Shown here piece after piece: positions 27,984 to 36,160 of a DNA stretch of 64,000 nucleotides. Each line of letters opens with the position of its first letter. The first letter of the stretch is position 1. The DNA is taken from positions 1 to 64,000 of the forward strand of contig CAZTOU010000015.1 of NCBI GenBank assembly GCA_964615365.1, read 5' to 3'. This DNA is from CAVXZE01 sp964615365. Its GTDB lineage: Bacteria > Myxococcota_A > UBA9160 > UBA6930. The notes below the pieces were generated by a model. It saw only the letters and a list, made by a program, of their open reading frames with translations, was not told where the DNA came from and searched no databases. Position numbers and translations under genes: made by a program.

Positions 27984-29588
27984 ATGCAGGGTAGGCCCAA
28001 GAAGTTCATCTTCGTCACCGGGGGCGTGCTCTCCGGGCTCGGGAAGGGGCTCTCCGCGGCTGCCATCGGCTCCCTGCTGGAGGCCCGGGGCCTGCGGGTG
28101 AACTTCCTGAAGCTGGATCCCTATCTGAACGTGGATCCCGGCACCATGAACCCGATCCAGCATGGAGAGGTCTACGTCACCGACGACGGGGCGGAGACGG
28201 ATCTGGATCTCGGCCACTACGAACGCTTCACGCGCACCATCACCGGCCAGGTCAACAACGTTACCGCGGGCCGGGTCTATGAAGCGGTGATCACCAAGGA
28301 GAGGCACGGCGACTACCTGGGCGGCACCGTCCAGGTGATCCCCCACATCACCGACGAGATCAAGGAGCGCATCCACAAGGCCGCGGAAGGCGCGGATCTG
28401 CTGATCGCCGAGGTGGGTGGCACCGTGGGCGACATCGAGTCGCTGCCGTTTCTCGAGGCCATCCGCCAGTTCCGCGCCGACGTGGGCCGGGCCAACGCCT
28501 GCTACGTCCACCTGGCGCTGGTCCCCTTCATCCCGTCCGTGGGAGAGCTCAAGACCAAGCCGCTCCAGCACTCGGTGAAGGAACTCCAGGCCGTCGGGAT
28601 CGCGCCCGACGTGCTGCTCTGCCGGACCGATCGCTTCCTGCCCCGGTCGGTGAAGGCCAAGATCGCGCTCTTCTGCAACGTGGACGAGGACGCCGTGATC
28701 ACGGCCAAGGACGTCGAGCACATCTACGAGGTGCCGACCATCTTCCACAGTGAGGGGCTCGACGAGAAGCTCACCCGGGTGCTCGGGATCTGGACCGGGG
28801 AGCCGAACCTCGAGCCGTGGAAGCAGGTGGTCCACGCGGTGACCCATCCGGAAGGGGTGGTGCGGATCGGCATGGTCGGCAAGTACGTCGATCTGACCGA
28901 TTCCTACAAGAGCCTGAACGAGGCCCTGCACCACGGCGGGATCGCCCACCGTGTGCGCGTGCAGATCGAGTACTTCGACTCGGAGAAGCTGGCCGACGCC
29001 GCCGAGCTGTCCAAGCTGAACGGCATCCTCGTTCCCCACGGCTTTGGATCCCGCGGCGTGGAGGGCAAGATCAAGGCGGTCCGCTTTGCCCGCGAGCAGG
29101 GCGTCCCCTACCTGGGCATCTGCTTCGGCATGCAGCTCGCGGTGATCGAGTTCGCCCGCCACGTGGCGGGGCTCGAAGGCGCCAGCTCCGCCGAGGTCGA
29201 CGAGAATGCGCCGCACTCCGTGATCGATCTCATGCCGGAACAGCGGGAGCTGGAGGACAAGGGCGGCTCGATGCGCCTGGGCGCCTACCCCTGCCTGCTC
29301 CGCAGGGGCACCCGCACGGCCGAGGCCTACGGGAAGCTCGAGATCTCGGAGCGGCACCGCCACCGCTACGAGTTCAACCCGGACTACCGGGATCAGCTCT
29401 CCGGCGCCGGGCTGGTGTTCGCGGGCACCTCCCCCGACAACCGCCTGGTCGAAGTGGTGGAGATTGCGGAGCACCCCTGGTTCGTGGGCTGCCAGTTCCA
29501 CCCCGAGTTCAAATCCACTCCCTTCGAGCCCCATCCGCTCTTCACCGCCTTCGTGGGAGCGGCGCTGCACCACGCCGACGGGGGCTGA
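27984..29588 (+). CDS. pyrG: CTP synthase
   Basis: Amidates UTP to CTP with glutamine or ammonia; 534 residues. The synthetase domain starts KFIFVTGGVLSGLGKGLSAA and continues LDPYLNVDPGTMNPIQHGEV. The glutamine amidotransferase domain has GICFGMQ with the nucleophilic Cys and the terminal GCQFHPEF His-Glu pair. The Shine-Dalgarno is weak (GAGCTGGTGAG). It has its own strong promoter and is followed by two tRNA genes. Confidence 0.97.
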   Translation: MQGRPKKFIFVTGGVLSGLGKGLSAAAIGSLLEARGLRVNFLKLDPYLNVDPGTMNPIQHGEVYVTDDGAETDLDLGHYERFTRTITGQVNNVTAGRVYEAVITKERHGDYLGGTVQVIPHITDEIKERIHKAAEGADLLIAEVGGTVGDIESLPFLEAIRQFRADVGRANACYVHLALVPFIPSVGELKTKPLQHSVKELQAVGIAPDVLLCRTDRFLPRSVKAKIALFCNVDEDAVITAKDVEHIYEVPTIFHSEGLDEKLTRVLGIWTGEPNLEPWKQVVHAVTHPEGVVRIGMVGKYVDLTDSYKSLNEALHHGGIAHRVRVQIEYFDSEKLADAAELSKLNGILVPHGFGSRGVEGKIKAVRFAREQGVPYLGICFGMQLAVIEFARHVAGLEGASSAEVDENAPHSVIDLMPEQRELEDKGGSMRLGAYPCLLRRGTRTAEAYGKLEISERHRHRYEFNPDYRDQLSGAGLVFAGTSPDNRLVEVVEIAEHPWFVGCQFHPEFKSTPFEPHPLFTAFVGAALHHADGG

Positions 29589-29672
29589 CCCGGGCCCGGC
29601 GGGGAGCCGGCACCGTGCTTCCGGCCAGCTTGCGCTCGCCCCCCGGCTTCCCTAAGAAAGTGCAGTGAGGGA

Positions 29673-29748
29673 GGGGCGTTAGCTCAGTTGGCAGAGCGCC
29701 GTGTTCACACCGCGGAGGTCACTGGTTCGAGTCCAGTACGCCCCACCA
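29673..29748 (+). tRNA. tRNA-Val (anticodon CAC)
   Basis: A 76-nt cloverleaf: acceptor GGGGCGT/ACGCCCC, D-arm GCTC..GAGC, anticodon stem CCGTG/CGCGG with loop TTCACAC (anticodon CAC, reading GTG), T-arm ACTGG-TTCGAGT-CCAGT, and an encoded CCA end. Thirty-one bases separate it from tRNA-Arg. Confidence 0.95.
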
Positions 29749-29779
29749 TCAGCGTTTCGAGCGGTTCTCCCGTTCGCGT

Positions 29780-29856
29780 GGCCCAGTAGCTCAGCTGGAT
29801 AGAGCACCAGCCTCCGAAGCTGGGAGTCGCAGGTTCGAATCCTGCCTGGGTCACCA
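29780..29856 (+). tRNA. tRNA-Arg (anticodon CCG)
   Basis: A 77-nt cloverleaf: acceptor GGCCCAG/CTGGGTC (one G-U pair), D-arm GCTC..GAGC, anticodon stem CCAGC/GCTGG with loop CTCCGAA (anticodon CCG, reading CGG), T-arm GCAGG-TTCGAAT-CCTGC, encoded CCA. A degraded copy lies at 32611-32725, which suggests that this gene has served as an integration or duplication site. Confidence 0.95.
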
Positions 29857-29873
29857 TCCTCCCCGAGCGGATA

Positions 29874-29896
29874 GCGGGGACGTTCCTTGCGTTCTT
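29874..29896. repeat. 23-bp perfect direct repeat, copy A
   Basis: Begins GCGGGGACGTTCCTTGC and is identical over 23 bp to 37511-37533, in the same orientation. The sequences diverge immediately outside. It lies 17 bp after tRNA-Arg. Origin unknown; a dispersed short repeat or element end is possible. Confidence 0.8.
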
Positions 29897-29940
29897 GCGT
29901 TTCTGGAGCCGTCCGTTTTCAAGAACTCCTCCCACGAGAT

Positions 29941-30792
29941 TCATGGGCTGGGCAAGCCGTGAGAGCCCCGCAATCCGCAATCAAGGCGGTATGCCTTGGC
30001 GGGATAGCCGAATCCGCCCAATTCCCAGGCAACCCGTCGCTCGCGTGTCACTTCGACCACGCGAAAGTGGCCTTGGTCTGCGACCAGCGTATTGCCGTCG
30101 TCCAGGCGTACCGCGGAATAAGGCTTGCTGAGGACCGGGGGGCCGACTTCCCAAACCACGCGTCCCGAGCGATCGAGTTCGACGACACGGCTCTCGCCCC
30201 GGATCGAGACGAGTGTATGGCCGTCGAGGAGTCGCTGCACGTACACCGGTCCGAGATCGTCGAATAGGGTCGGCGTTGCCGGGCCCAGATCATCCACGGC
30301 CCACACCTCACTCCGATCGGGCGTCACCTCGAACACGCGTCGCCGCCCCGCATCAGCGACGAGCGTATTTCCATTGGGCAGACGCTCCGCCTTCCAGGGC
30401 CAGTGAAGGCCCTCCAACCTCCAAACGATTTCGCCCGAGGGCGCGAACTCCCGAACGAACCCGGCAATGTCGTCGTCCCAGCCCGCGACCAGCATGTGAC
30501 CGGCATCGAGGAGCTGCAAGCTGCAGGGATAGCCGCCGACCTTCGTCTCGAACGACACCTCACCGCCCCGTGAGAGACGATACACCGCCCGCGCGCGGAT
30601 GATGTTGACCAACCACCCGCCATCGGGCGTTGGCGCAGCATCGTAGGGCATCTGTAGTGCCTTGGTCTCGAAGAGGATCGACCCGTTGGCGTCGAACTGA
30701 ACCAGGCGGCCGGTCGGCTGTCCCTCGGGCGTACCGGCCAAGATCGCAGGGATCTCATCGACGACGAGAGTCGTTTGAGCGGACCGTGTCAA
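29941..30792 (-). CDS. Beta-propeller protein (NHL/PQQ-like repeats)
   Basis: A 283-residue protein of propeller-type repeats, each with the pattern L.DGNTLVAD...RVVEV...R.VWE, for example NGNTLVADAGRRRVFEV, DGHTLVSIRGESRVVEL and DGNTLVADQGHFRVVEV. No signal peptide or catalytic motif is visible, so the role is unknown; arylsulfotransferase-like and PQQ-repeat proteins share this look. The TTG start has GGGAGG nine bases upstream (30802-30807). It is isolated from its neighbours and transcribed towards the tRNA genes. Confidence 0.7.
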   Translation of the reverse strand: MTRSAQTTLVVDEIPAILAGTPEGQPTGRLVQFDANGSILFETKALQMPYDAAPTPDGGWLVNIIRARAVYRLSRGGEVSFETKVGGYPCSLQLLDAGHMLVAGWDDDIAGFVREFAPSGEIVWRLEGLHWPWKAERLPNGNTLVADAGRRRVFEVTPDRSEVWAVDDLGPATPTLFDDLGPVYVQRLLDGHTLVSIRGESRVVELDRSGRVVWEVGPPVLSKPYSAVRLDDGNTLVADQGHFRVVEVTRERRVAWELGGFGYPAKAYRLDCGLRGSHGLPSP

Positions 30793-30905
30793 TCTGCGAC
30801 GCCTCCCGAGCCGCGGCAGATGCGGCGTAGCGCGCCATCACCTTCATTCAAAGGTCTGGACGGAACCCCGGATGAGTTCAAAGAACCGACAGCTATCCTG
30901 TCCGG

Positions 30906-31466
30906 ATGCAACTCATACTCGTCCACCCAGAGATCCCGCACAACACTGGCTGCGCTGCCCGCCTGGCGGCGGCCACCGGCGTGCGCCTGCACCTGGTGGA
31001 GCCGCTGGGCTTCTCGCTCGAAGACCGCTACCTGAAGCGCGCCGGCCTCGACTATTGGCCCATGGTCGACGTCGTCGTGCATGCCGACTGGGAGACGGCT
31101 GCGGAAGTCCTGAGCACCGGAGCTGAGCGGCCGCTCTCGGAGCGGCTGCGGCTGTTCACTGCCCGTGGAGGACGCTCGCTCTTCGAGACCGACTTCGGCG
31201 CCGAGGATCTGCTGGTCTTCGGGAGCGAGAGCACGGGCCTGCTGGCCTCACTGTTGGAGGCGCACAGCGACCGGCGCGTCTACGTGCCGATCCGAGAGGG
31301 CGTACGCAGCCTGAACCTGGCCAACATTGTCTGCCTCGGGCTCTATACCGCTCTCCACCGCGCCGGTCTGCCGCTGCCCGACAATGACGGCCGCTACGTC
31401 GCCCACCCGGACGCCAGGGGGGACATGCGCCCCAGCGAACGCGTGCGCCGCCCGCCGGGTGGATGA
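30906..31466 (+). CDS. trmL: tRNA (cytidine/uridine-34 2'-O)-methyltransferase, SPOUT family
   Basis: Methylates the wobble ribose of certain tRNA-Leu species in characterised relatives; 186 residues. SPOUT-fold motifs: LVHPEIPHNTGCAARLAAATG at the N-terminus, LVFGSESTGL, and the knot motif PIREGVRSLNLANIVCLGLYTALH. The extra C-terminal tail (about 25 residues) is Arg/Pro-rich. A 51-bp repeat follows its stop directly. Confidence 0.9.
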   Translation: MQLILVHPEIPHNTGCAARLAAATGVRLHLVEPLGFSLEDRYLKRAGLDYWPMVDVVVHADWETAAEVLSTGAERPLSERLRLFTARGGRSLFETDFGAEDLLVFGSESTGLLASLLEAHSDRRVYVPIREGVRSLNLANIVCLGLYTALHRAGLPLPDNDGRYVAHPDARGDMRPSERVRRPPGG

Positions 31467-31469
31467 GCG

Positions 31470-31520
31470 CCCTGCTGCGTTTCAGGACATTCTCAAGTGG
31501 AGTCGTTTCAGCTGCAACGT
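31470..31520 (+). repeat. 51-bp direct repeat, copy 1
   Basis: Matches 32417-32467 at 44 of 51 positions, same orientation, beginning CCCTGCTGCGTTTCAG and ending GCTGCAACGT. With copy 2 it brackets the methyltransferase gene. I found no integron core sites (GTTRRRY) at its ends. Confidence 0.8.
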
Positions 31521-31550
31521 TGATCCCGCGAGAATCAGGTTTCCGGGGGG

Positions 31551-32324
31551 CTACGCCCGTTCGAATACGAACACGGCAACTTGGTGAGTGAAGCGCAGCC
31601 TCCCGTCCTCGTGGCGTACATCTAGCCCCAGCCGATCATCCGCCAGGCACGACTCCATTACGGAGACGATCTCTCTCCGAGCGGCCTCCCCCGGCGCACC
31701 GCTAGAAATCCACTCGTCTAGATCATGATCGAGCGTGGAGCGCACATCGTGAGCCGTCGTCAGTCCGGCGCCAGTAGCCAGTCGTGCGAACTCAGACTCC
31801 GGCAGAGCCCGAACATGGGTGGGGTCGCCGAGCCGCTCGATCCGATCGTGCAACTCCGCTCGTTCAGCGTCCTCGCTGCCAAGCATATCGGCCAGGAGGA
31901 TACGGCCGTCGGGTGTGGCCACGCGGGCCATTTCGGAGAGCACGCGGCCAGGTCGCGGAAAGTGATGGAAGGCGGCGCGGCACGAAACCACCTCGAAAGA
32001 CGAATTCGCAAAGGGCAAGTGTTCGGCATCACCATGCTCGAAGCCAACATTGCGAAGTCCGCGAACCTCGGCCTCCGCGCGGGCCAAGCCAAGGAAAGTA
32101 TCGGTGGCGTCAAAGCCCGTGGCTTCTGCGCAACGGCCCGCGAAAGCCAGAGTGAGAAAGCCCGGCCCGCAGGCGACATCGAGGCAGCGGTCTGTCGAGG
32201 TAGCGCCGGAGAGGGAGACCAGGGCTTCGAGCCCGCGTTCGTCAGAGGCCTGGCGCGTCCGAGCGTAAAGCTCTGCAGTGCGCGTGAACTGCGTGCGGAT
32301 GAGATCGAGGTGGGAATTCTTCAT
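31551..32324 (-). CDS. Class I SAM-dependent methyltransferase (UbiE/COQ5-like)
   Basis: A small-molecule type methyltransferase of 257 residues, substrate unknown. Motif I is LDVACGPGFLTLAFA, the acidic loop GFDATD follows, then GDAEHLPFANSSFEVVSCRAAFHHF (motif II region) and a DGRILLADM strand. No Shine-Dalgarno is visible before the ATG; a TAGAAT box eleven bases upstream on the same strand hints at a leaderless transcript. It is flanked by the 51-bp direct repeats and is likely mobile or horizontally acquired. Confidence 0.8.
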   Translation of the reverse strand: MKNSHLDLIRTQFTRTAELYARTRQASDERGLEALVSLSGATSTDRCLDVACGPGFLTLAFAGRCAEATGFDATDTFLGLARAEAEVRGLRNVGFEHGDAEHLPFANSSFEVVSCRAAFHHFPRPGRVLSEMARVATPDGRILLADMLGSEDAERAELHDRIERLGDPTHVRALPESEFARLATGAGLTTAHDVRSTLDHDLDEWISSGAPGEAARREIVSVMESCLADDRLGLDVRHEDGRLRFTHQVAVFVFERA

Positions 32325-32416
32325 CTACAAATTCTATGCGATGAGCATGGTGGGTTCTAACGCTGTTGCTGGTGCCGAGTCTGCTTTCTATGTAGGCGCC
32401 GGTGGACCCCTCCGAG

Positions 32417-32467
32417 CCCTGCTGCGTTTCAGAACCTTCTGAAGCGGAGGCGTTGCAGCTGCGACGT
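32417..32467 (+). repeat. 51-bp direct repeat, copy 2
   Basis: Second copy of the repeat at 31470-31520. It contains a 7-bp inverted repeat TTCAGAA-CC-TTCTGAA that is broken in copy 1. The gap from 32325 to 32803 otherwise holds the degraded tRNA-Arg copy and no recognisable gene. Confidence 0.8.
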
Positions 32468-32610
32468 CCTTGAGTTCAGTAAGCATTCTCGCCTCTCATT
32501 GGCCGGCGAGGACCGGATCTCGGTGGGTTCTGCCGACGGGCAGCGGGCCTGCGGGAGTCTACGGTTCCTCGCGGTTCCCTGCGCTGGGAGTGGTCTGTAA
32601 GTGTCTAGAA

Positions 32611-32725
32611 TTGCTCAGGAGTGCACAGCCTCCGAGGCTGGGAGTCGCAGGTTCGCTCCCTGGGCGCGGAGCGCCCGGGCACGCCGAGCCGCGGAGCGGC
32701 GACGGCAATCCTGCCTGGGTCACCA
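32611..32725 (+). pseudogene. Degraded tRNA-Arg(CCG) copy with a 51-nt insert in the T-loop
   Basis: Matches tRNA-Arg from a damaged D-arm (GCTCAG at 32613-32618) through the anticodon arm (CAGCCTCCGAGGCTGG) to GCAGGTTCG at 32655, then resumes at 32707 with AATCCTGCCTGGGTCACCA. The acceptor 5' half is gone. The 51 nt between contain two perfect GGA-loop hairpins, GGGCGC-GGA-GCGCCC (32662-32676) and GCCGC-GGA-GCGGC (32688-32700). It cannot fold as a functional tRNA. Confidence 0.85.
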
Positions 32726-32803
32726 TTCTCCGTGCCGGACGCCGCGGCTTCCCGCCGCCGCAGCAACGACCTGGCGTGGAATGCGGGCTAGGTTCCGGGG
32801 GCT

Positions 32804-33204
32804 TTGTTGGATCTTGTCGATGAGTTCCGCGCTCTCCTGGACGGGCTGGAGCGCGACGGCGTGGACTACGCCGTTTGCGGCGGGCTCGCGTTCGCCATCC
32901 ACGCCCGCCTGCGCGCAACCATCGACGTCGACCTTCTCCTTCCGATCGAGGCGGTCGAAGGCGCCAACAGGTAGCTCGGGAACAGGGTTATCTGATCGAG
33001 ACCGGAGACCTGCTGAGCCTGGATCTTCTCATCGTTACCCCGGAGTTCGCTCCGGTGTGGGAGACACGCGAACGCATTGGCTGGGAGCACGGGACCGTTT
33101 CGGTGGTATCCAGAGCTGGTCTCGTTACGATGAAGCGACATCGGTCGAGTGGTCAGGATCTGGATGACATTCGGATGCTCGAGGCGGATGATGAGGCAGA
33201 CTGA
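32804..33204 (+). pseudogene. Broken nucleotidyltransferase (MNT-like) gene
   Basis: The first frame (TTG at 32804 to TAG at 32972) encodes DYAVCGGLAFAIHARL..TIDVDLLL, the GG-x9-DxD signature of nucleotidyltransferases related to toxin-antitoxin and AbiEii proteins. The C-terminal part continues in another frame to 33204 (YLIETGDLLSLDLLIV..VVSRAGLVTMKRHRSSGQDLDDIRMLE). From the usual protein plan, some 30-40 residues and the frame have been lost between them, so the gene is dead. Confidence 0.75.
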
Positions 33205-33335
33205 CATGTCGCCGAAAGCCGTGACAGTGCGGCTGCTTCGCACGGCACAGCTTCGTCGCCTTTGCCTCGAGCTTCGCCGAGCAGGGAAATCGGCGCGGCG
33301 CGCAGCCGAGCGTCCGCGCCCGTAGATGCGCGCGG

Positions 33336-34811
33336 CTAGACACCTCCCGCGGCGAGGTGCTTCTCGACCACGTTCGCCACCGCGAGCCCCGATTCCGTCG
33401 CCTGCTGAGTGCCGACGCCGTACCCACCGGCATCGCAGCCGACGAAGAACAGGCCGCGAAGTGGCGCACTGACCGACGGCTTCTTCCGGCCGCCCTGGCC
33501 GACCAGTTGCCCCAGCCCGATGCACTCGCCGCCCTGGTTCGGCAGCACCCGGTCGCGAGTCAGGCGAGACACATCGCGAACCGAGTAGTACTCCCTGCGT
33601 TCGATGTGCTCGGGTAGGTCGGGAAAGACCCGAAACATGATCTCATCGCACTTCTGCCACCACGGCTTCATCTGCTCGTCCGTCGCTTCACCGTCGGCCG
33701 GGCCCCATACCGAACTCAGAACGATCTGCTTGCCCTCCGGTGCCGCGTTCTCGTCGTAGTTGGAGGGCACTTCGTAGAGCACGGCGATGTCCTCCGGCAT
33801 CTCCCCGCTTGCGGCGCGATCGAACTTCTCGATGGTCCAGTAGCTGTCGGTGGAGAAGATCGTCCCGAACGGCTGCTGGATCACCTTCTGATCGAGGAAG
33901 TAGCGAACGCCGGGAAGGCCCATAGACGGAACCAGCCCCTTCACATAGGCGAGGTAGTCGTCATCGAAGTGCTCTTCGCCGATCAACTGGAGGACCGTCG
34001 GCTGGATGCCCACGTTGCTCACCACGATCGGAGCGCGGTGGGTTCCCTCCTCGGTCACCACGCCCGCGACCGCCCCGTTCTCCACCAGGATCTCCTGCAC
34101 CCTGGCCCGGGTGAGGTATTTCCCGCCATTCTCCTCCACGGCTGCGGCATAGGCCTCGGCCACCCGTCCAATGCCACCCTTCGCGAAGAGCCCTCCGCTG
34201 CGGAGGAAGACCATCTGCAGGACCCGGATGGCCTCCGAGGCCGCCACCGCATCCACCGGACAGACGAAGCAGGCGTCGTGGATGCTTCCGACCAGGTAAC
34301 CGTAGACCGGCCTCGGGAGGTCGTACCTCGTCAGGAACTCCGCGAAGCTGATGTCATCGTGTTCGTCGATCTGCTCAGGGGGCATCAGCGTGATCTCGGT
34401 CATCGCCGCGAGTGCGCTTCCTCGCTGCTCTTCCGGAACCTCCAGCCAGTCGAAGATGAGGTTCGGATCCGCCGGGGAGTCGGCGGGCATGGGCGGCATC
34501 GGTACGTAGTGGCCCTTCGAGTTCTTGAAGATGGCCCCTCCCGAGGGATCCGGCGTCACCAGCTCCACGCGGTCCTCCATCCCCAGCTTCTTCAGCACCC
34601 TCTCGAAGGCGCTGTCCTGGATGGGAGCCGTGATGACGACCCACGGCGTGTAGACGAATCCGCTCTTCGAGAACGCCATCGCCTTCCCGCCCGCCTTGGC
34701 ATTCTTCTCCAGGAGCAGGACCTCGAGCCCACGCTTGGCGAGGAGCCCCGCACAGGACGCGCCTCCAAACCCCGCCCCCACCACGATCACGTCGAACCGT
34801 TCTTCTGCCAT
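33336..34811 (-). CDS. FAD-dependent oxidoreductase (phytoene desaturase/RetSat-like)
   Basis: A 491-residue amine-oxidase/CrtI-type flavoprotein. The N-terminal Rossmann motif VIVVGAGFGGASCAGLLAKRG..LLLEKN binds FAD, and the C-terminal GLFFVGCDAGGYGVGTQQATESG is the second FAD-contact motif. Substrate unknown. It is transcribed in the same direction as the two CoA-transferase genes that lie upstream of it, 80 bp away, and may share their transcript. A second relative lies at 60369-61928. Confidence 0.85.
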   Translation of the reverse strand: MAEERFDVIVVGAGFGGASCAGLLAKRGLEVLLLEKNAKAGGKAMAFSKSGFVYTPWVVITAPIQDSAFERVLKKLGMEDRVELVTPDPSGGAIFKNSKGHYVPMPPMPADSPADPNLIFDWLEVPEEQRGSALAAMTEITLMPPEQIDEHDDISFAEFLTRYDLPRPVYGYLVGSIHDACFVCPVDAVAASEAIRVLQMVFLRSGGLFAKGGIGRVAEAYAAAVEENGGKYLTRARVQEILVENGAVAGVVTEEGTHRAPIVVSNVGIQPTVLQLIGEEHFDDDYLAYVKGLVPSMGLPGVRYFLDQKVIQQPFGTIFSTDSYWTIEKFDRAASGEMPEDIAVLYEVPSNYDENAAPEGKQIVLSSVWGPADGEATDEQMKPWWQKCDEIMFRVFPDLPEHIERREYYSVRDVSRLTRDRVLPNQGGECIGLGQLVGQGGRKKPSVSAPLRGLFFVGCDAGGYGVGTQQATESGLAVANVVEKHLAAGGV

Positions 34812-34891
34812 TTCTCCGCTCTCCCGGTTGCCGCGGGTATATTACATCCAAGAAAGCTTTCGGGCGAGGCAAAATCCCCCGTTGCCGCTCC

Positions 34892-36160
34892 TCAGATGAC
34901 GCCGCGCGTGCGAAGCGCCTCGCGCTCATCCTCCGAAACACCGAGTGCGGCAAATACCTCGTCGTTGTGTTCGCCCAGATGGGGCGCTCGCCGCCGCAGC
35001 GACCAGGGGCTCTTCTCGAACCGGTACGGCGCGCCGGGGTAGCGGAAGCTCCGCCCCAGGTCTTCGTGCTCGAGCTCCTGCTGGAAGCCGCGCGCGACGG
35101 AGTGCTCGTCTTCGAAGGCCTCTTCCGGAGCGTAGATGACGCCGGCGGCCATCCCGGCGCGCTGGGCGCCGCGGAAATACTCGACCGAGGTCAGGCGGCT
35201 CGCGAGGAGGACCATTGCGTCGCGGGCCGCGCTGAAGATGGCCCTGGCCTCGTCGTCCTCGAAGATCTTCGAGAGGTCGATCTGATCGCGCTCCGCCCCC
35301 ATCTCGAGGAAGATGGCCTCCGGAAGCTCGTCCTTGAGGCCGGCCTCCTCGAGCCAGCGCAGGAGTCTGCCGAGCTCCTGAGGGGTGCGCGGCAGCGCGC
35401 CGGTGCAGACGTGCTTGCCGTCCGCGCATTGGACCTGGGTGGGCTGCGTGGCGTGCTCCAGCGCGTGGCGCCCCGTCTGCCTCTGCACGGTGCCCCGCTG
35501 CACGAGCCAGTGGTAGCTCGCCATCTCCGTGGTGACGTTGGCGGCCGCGTGCTGGCTCACGTCGATGAACTGCCCCCGCCCCGAAACGTGGCGATGGAGC
35601 AGTGCCGTGAGGATGGCCATGACCGCGTAGTGAGAGGCGATGTTGTGGCTCTGGAAGCCTCCACCTCGAATCGGCGGCAGGCTGTGGTCGTCGTAGCCGC
35701 AGCTCCAGACGGGGCCGCCCCCGGCGAGCAGGGTGAGGTCGGTGACCGGATCGTTGCGGCGCTCGCTCGCCTGTCCGAAGGGCGTGATGGCCGCGTGAAC
35801 CAGGCCCGGATTCGCCTCCGCGAGCGACTCGTAGCCGATCCCCAGGTCGGCCAGGTGACCTGCGGGCTCGGCTTCGAGCAGAACGTCGGCACCGGCCACG
35901 AGCCTGCCGAGGAGCTCCCTCCCGGCCTCTTCTTCGAGATCGAGAGTGATGCCGCGCTTCGAAGTGTGAAAGTGCCACCAGTGGAGGCTGCGCTCCGGGT
36001 CCGGCTGGTCGTCCAGAAAGGGCGGGTAGGCGCGCGCCGCCGCCCCGCCCGGCGGCTCGACGAGCACCACGTCCGCGCCCATTTCGGCCAGGAGCTTGCC
36101 CGCGAGAGCTCCGGCGTCGCTCGCCAGCTCGACCACTCTCGTCCCGGAGAGCGCGGTCAT
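34892..36160 (-). CDS. Family III CoA-transferase (CaiB/BaiF), catalytic Asp missing
   Basis: A 422-residue family III CoA-transferase fold protein: ALSGTRVVELASDAGALAGKLLAEMGADVVLVEPP at the N-terminus and the ILTALLHRHVSGRGQFIDVS block. The Asp that forms the acyl anhydride in this family (Asp169 of formyl-CoA transferase) aligns with His in FQSHNIASHYAVMAIL. It overlaps its upstream partner by ATGA. The likely role is the non-catalytic subunit of a heteromer, as with the two-subunit benzylsuccinate CoA-transferase. Confidence 0.85.
   Translation of the reverse strand: MTALSGTRVVELASDAGALAGKLLAEMGADVVLVEPPGGAAARAYPPFLDDQPDPERSLHWWHFHTSKRGITLDLEEEAGRELLGRLVAGADVLLEAEPAGHLADLGIGYESLAEANPGLVHAAITPFGQASERRNDPVTDLTLLAGGGPVWSCGYDDHSLPPIRGGGFQSHNIASHYAVMAILTALLHRHVSGRGQFIDVSQHAAANVTTEMASYHWLVQRGTVQRQTGRHALEHATQPTQVQCADGKHVCTGALPRTPQELGRLLRWLEEAGLKDELPEAIFLEMGAERDQIDLSKIFEDDEARAIFSAARDAMVLLASRLTSVEYFRGAQRAGMAAGVIYAPEEAFEDEHSVARGFQQELEHEDLGRSFRYPGAPYRFEKSPWSLRRRAPHLGEHNDEVFAALGVSEDEREALRTRGVI

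Noticed and set aside
31470..32467. Integron gene cassette with attC sites
   Set aside because: The 51-bp repeats lack R/Y core motifs (GTTRRRY and its inverse) and the paired L sites, and no integrase is in the window.
29857..32725. Intact integrative element at tRNA-Arg
   Set aside because: No integrase or other element gene lies inside; at most this is a decayed island, so I report only the tRNA relic and repeats.
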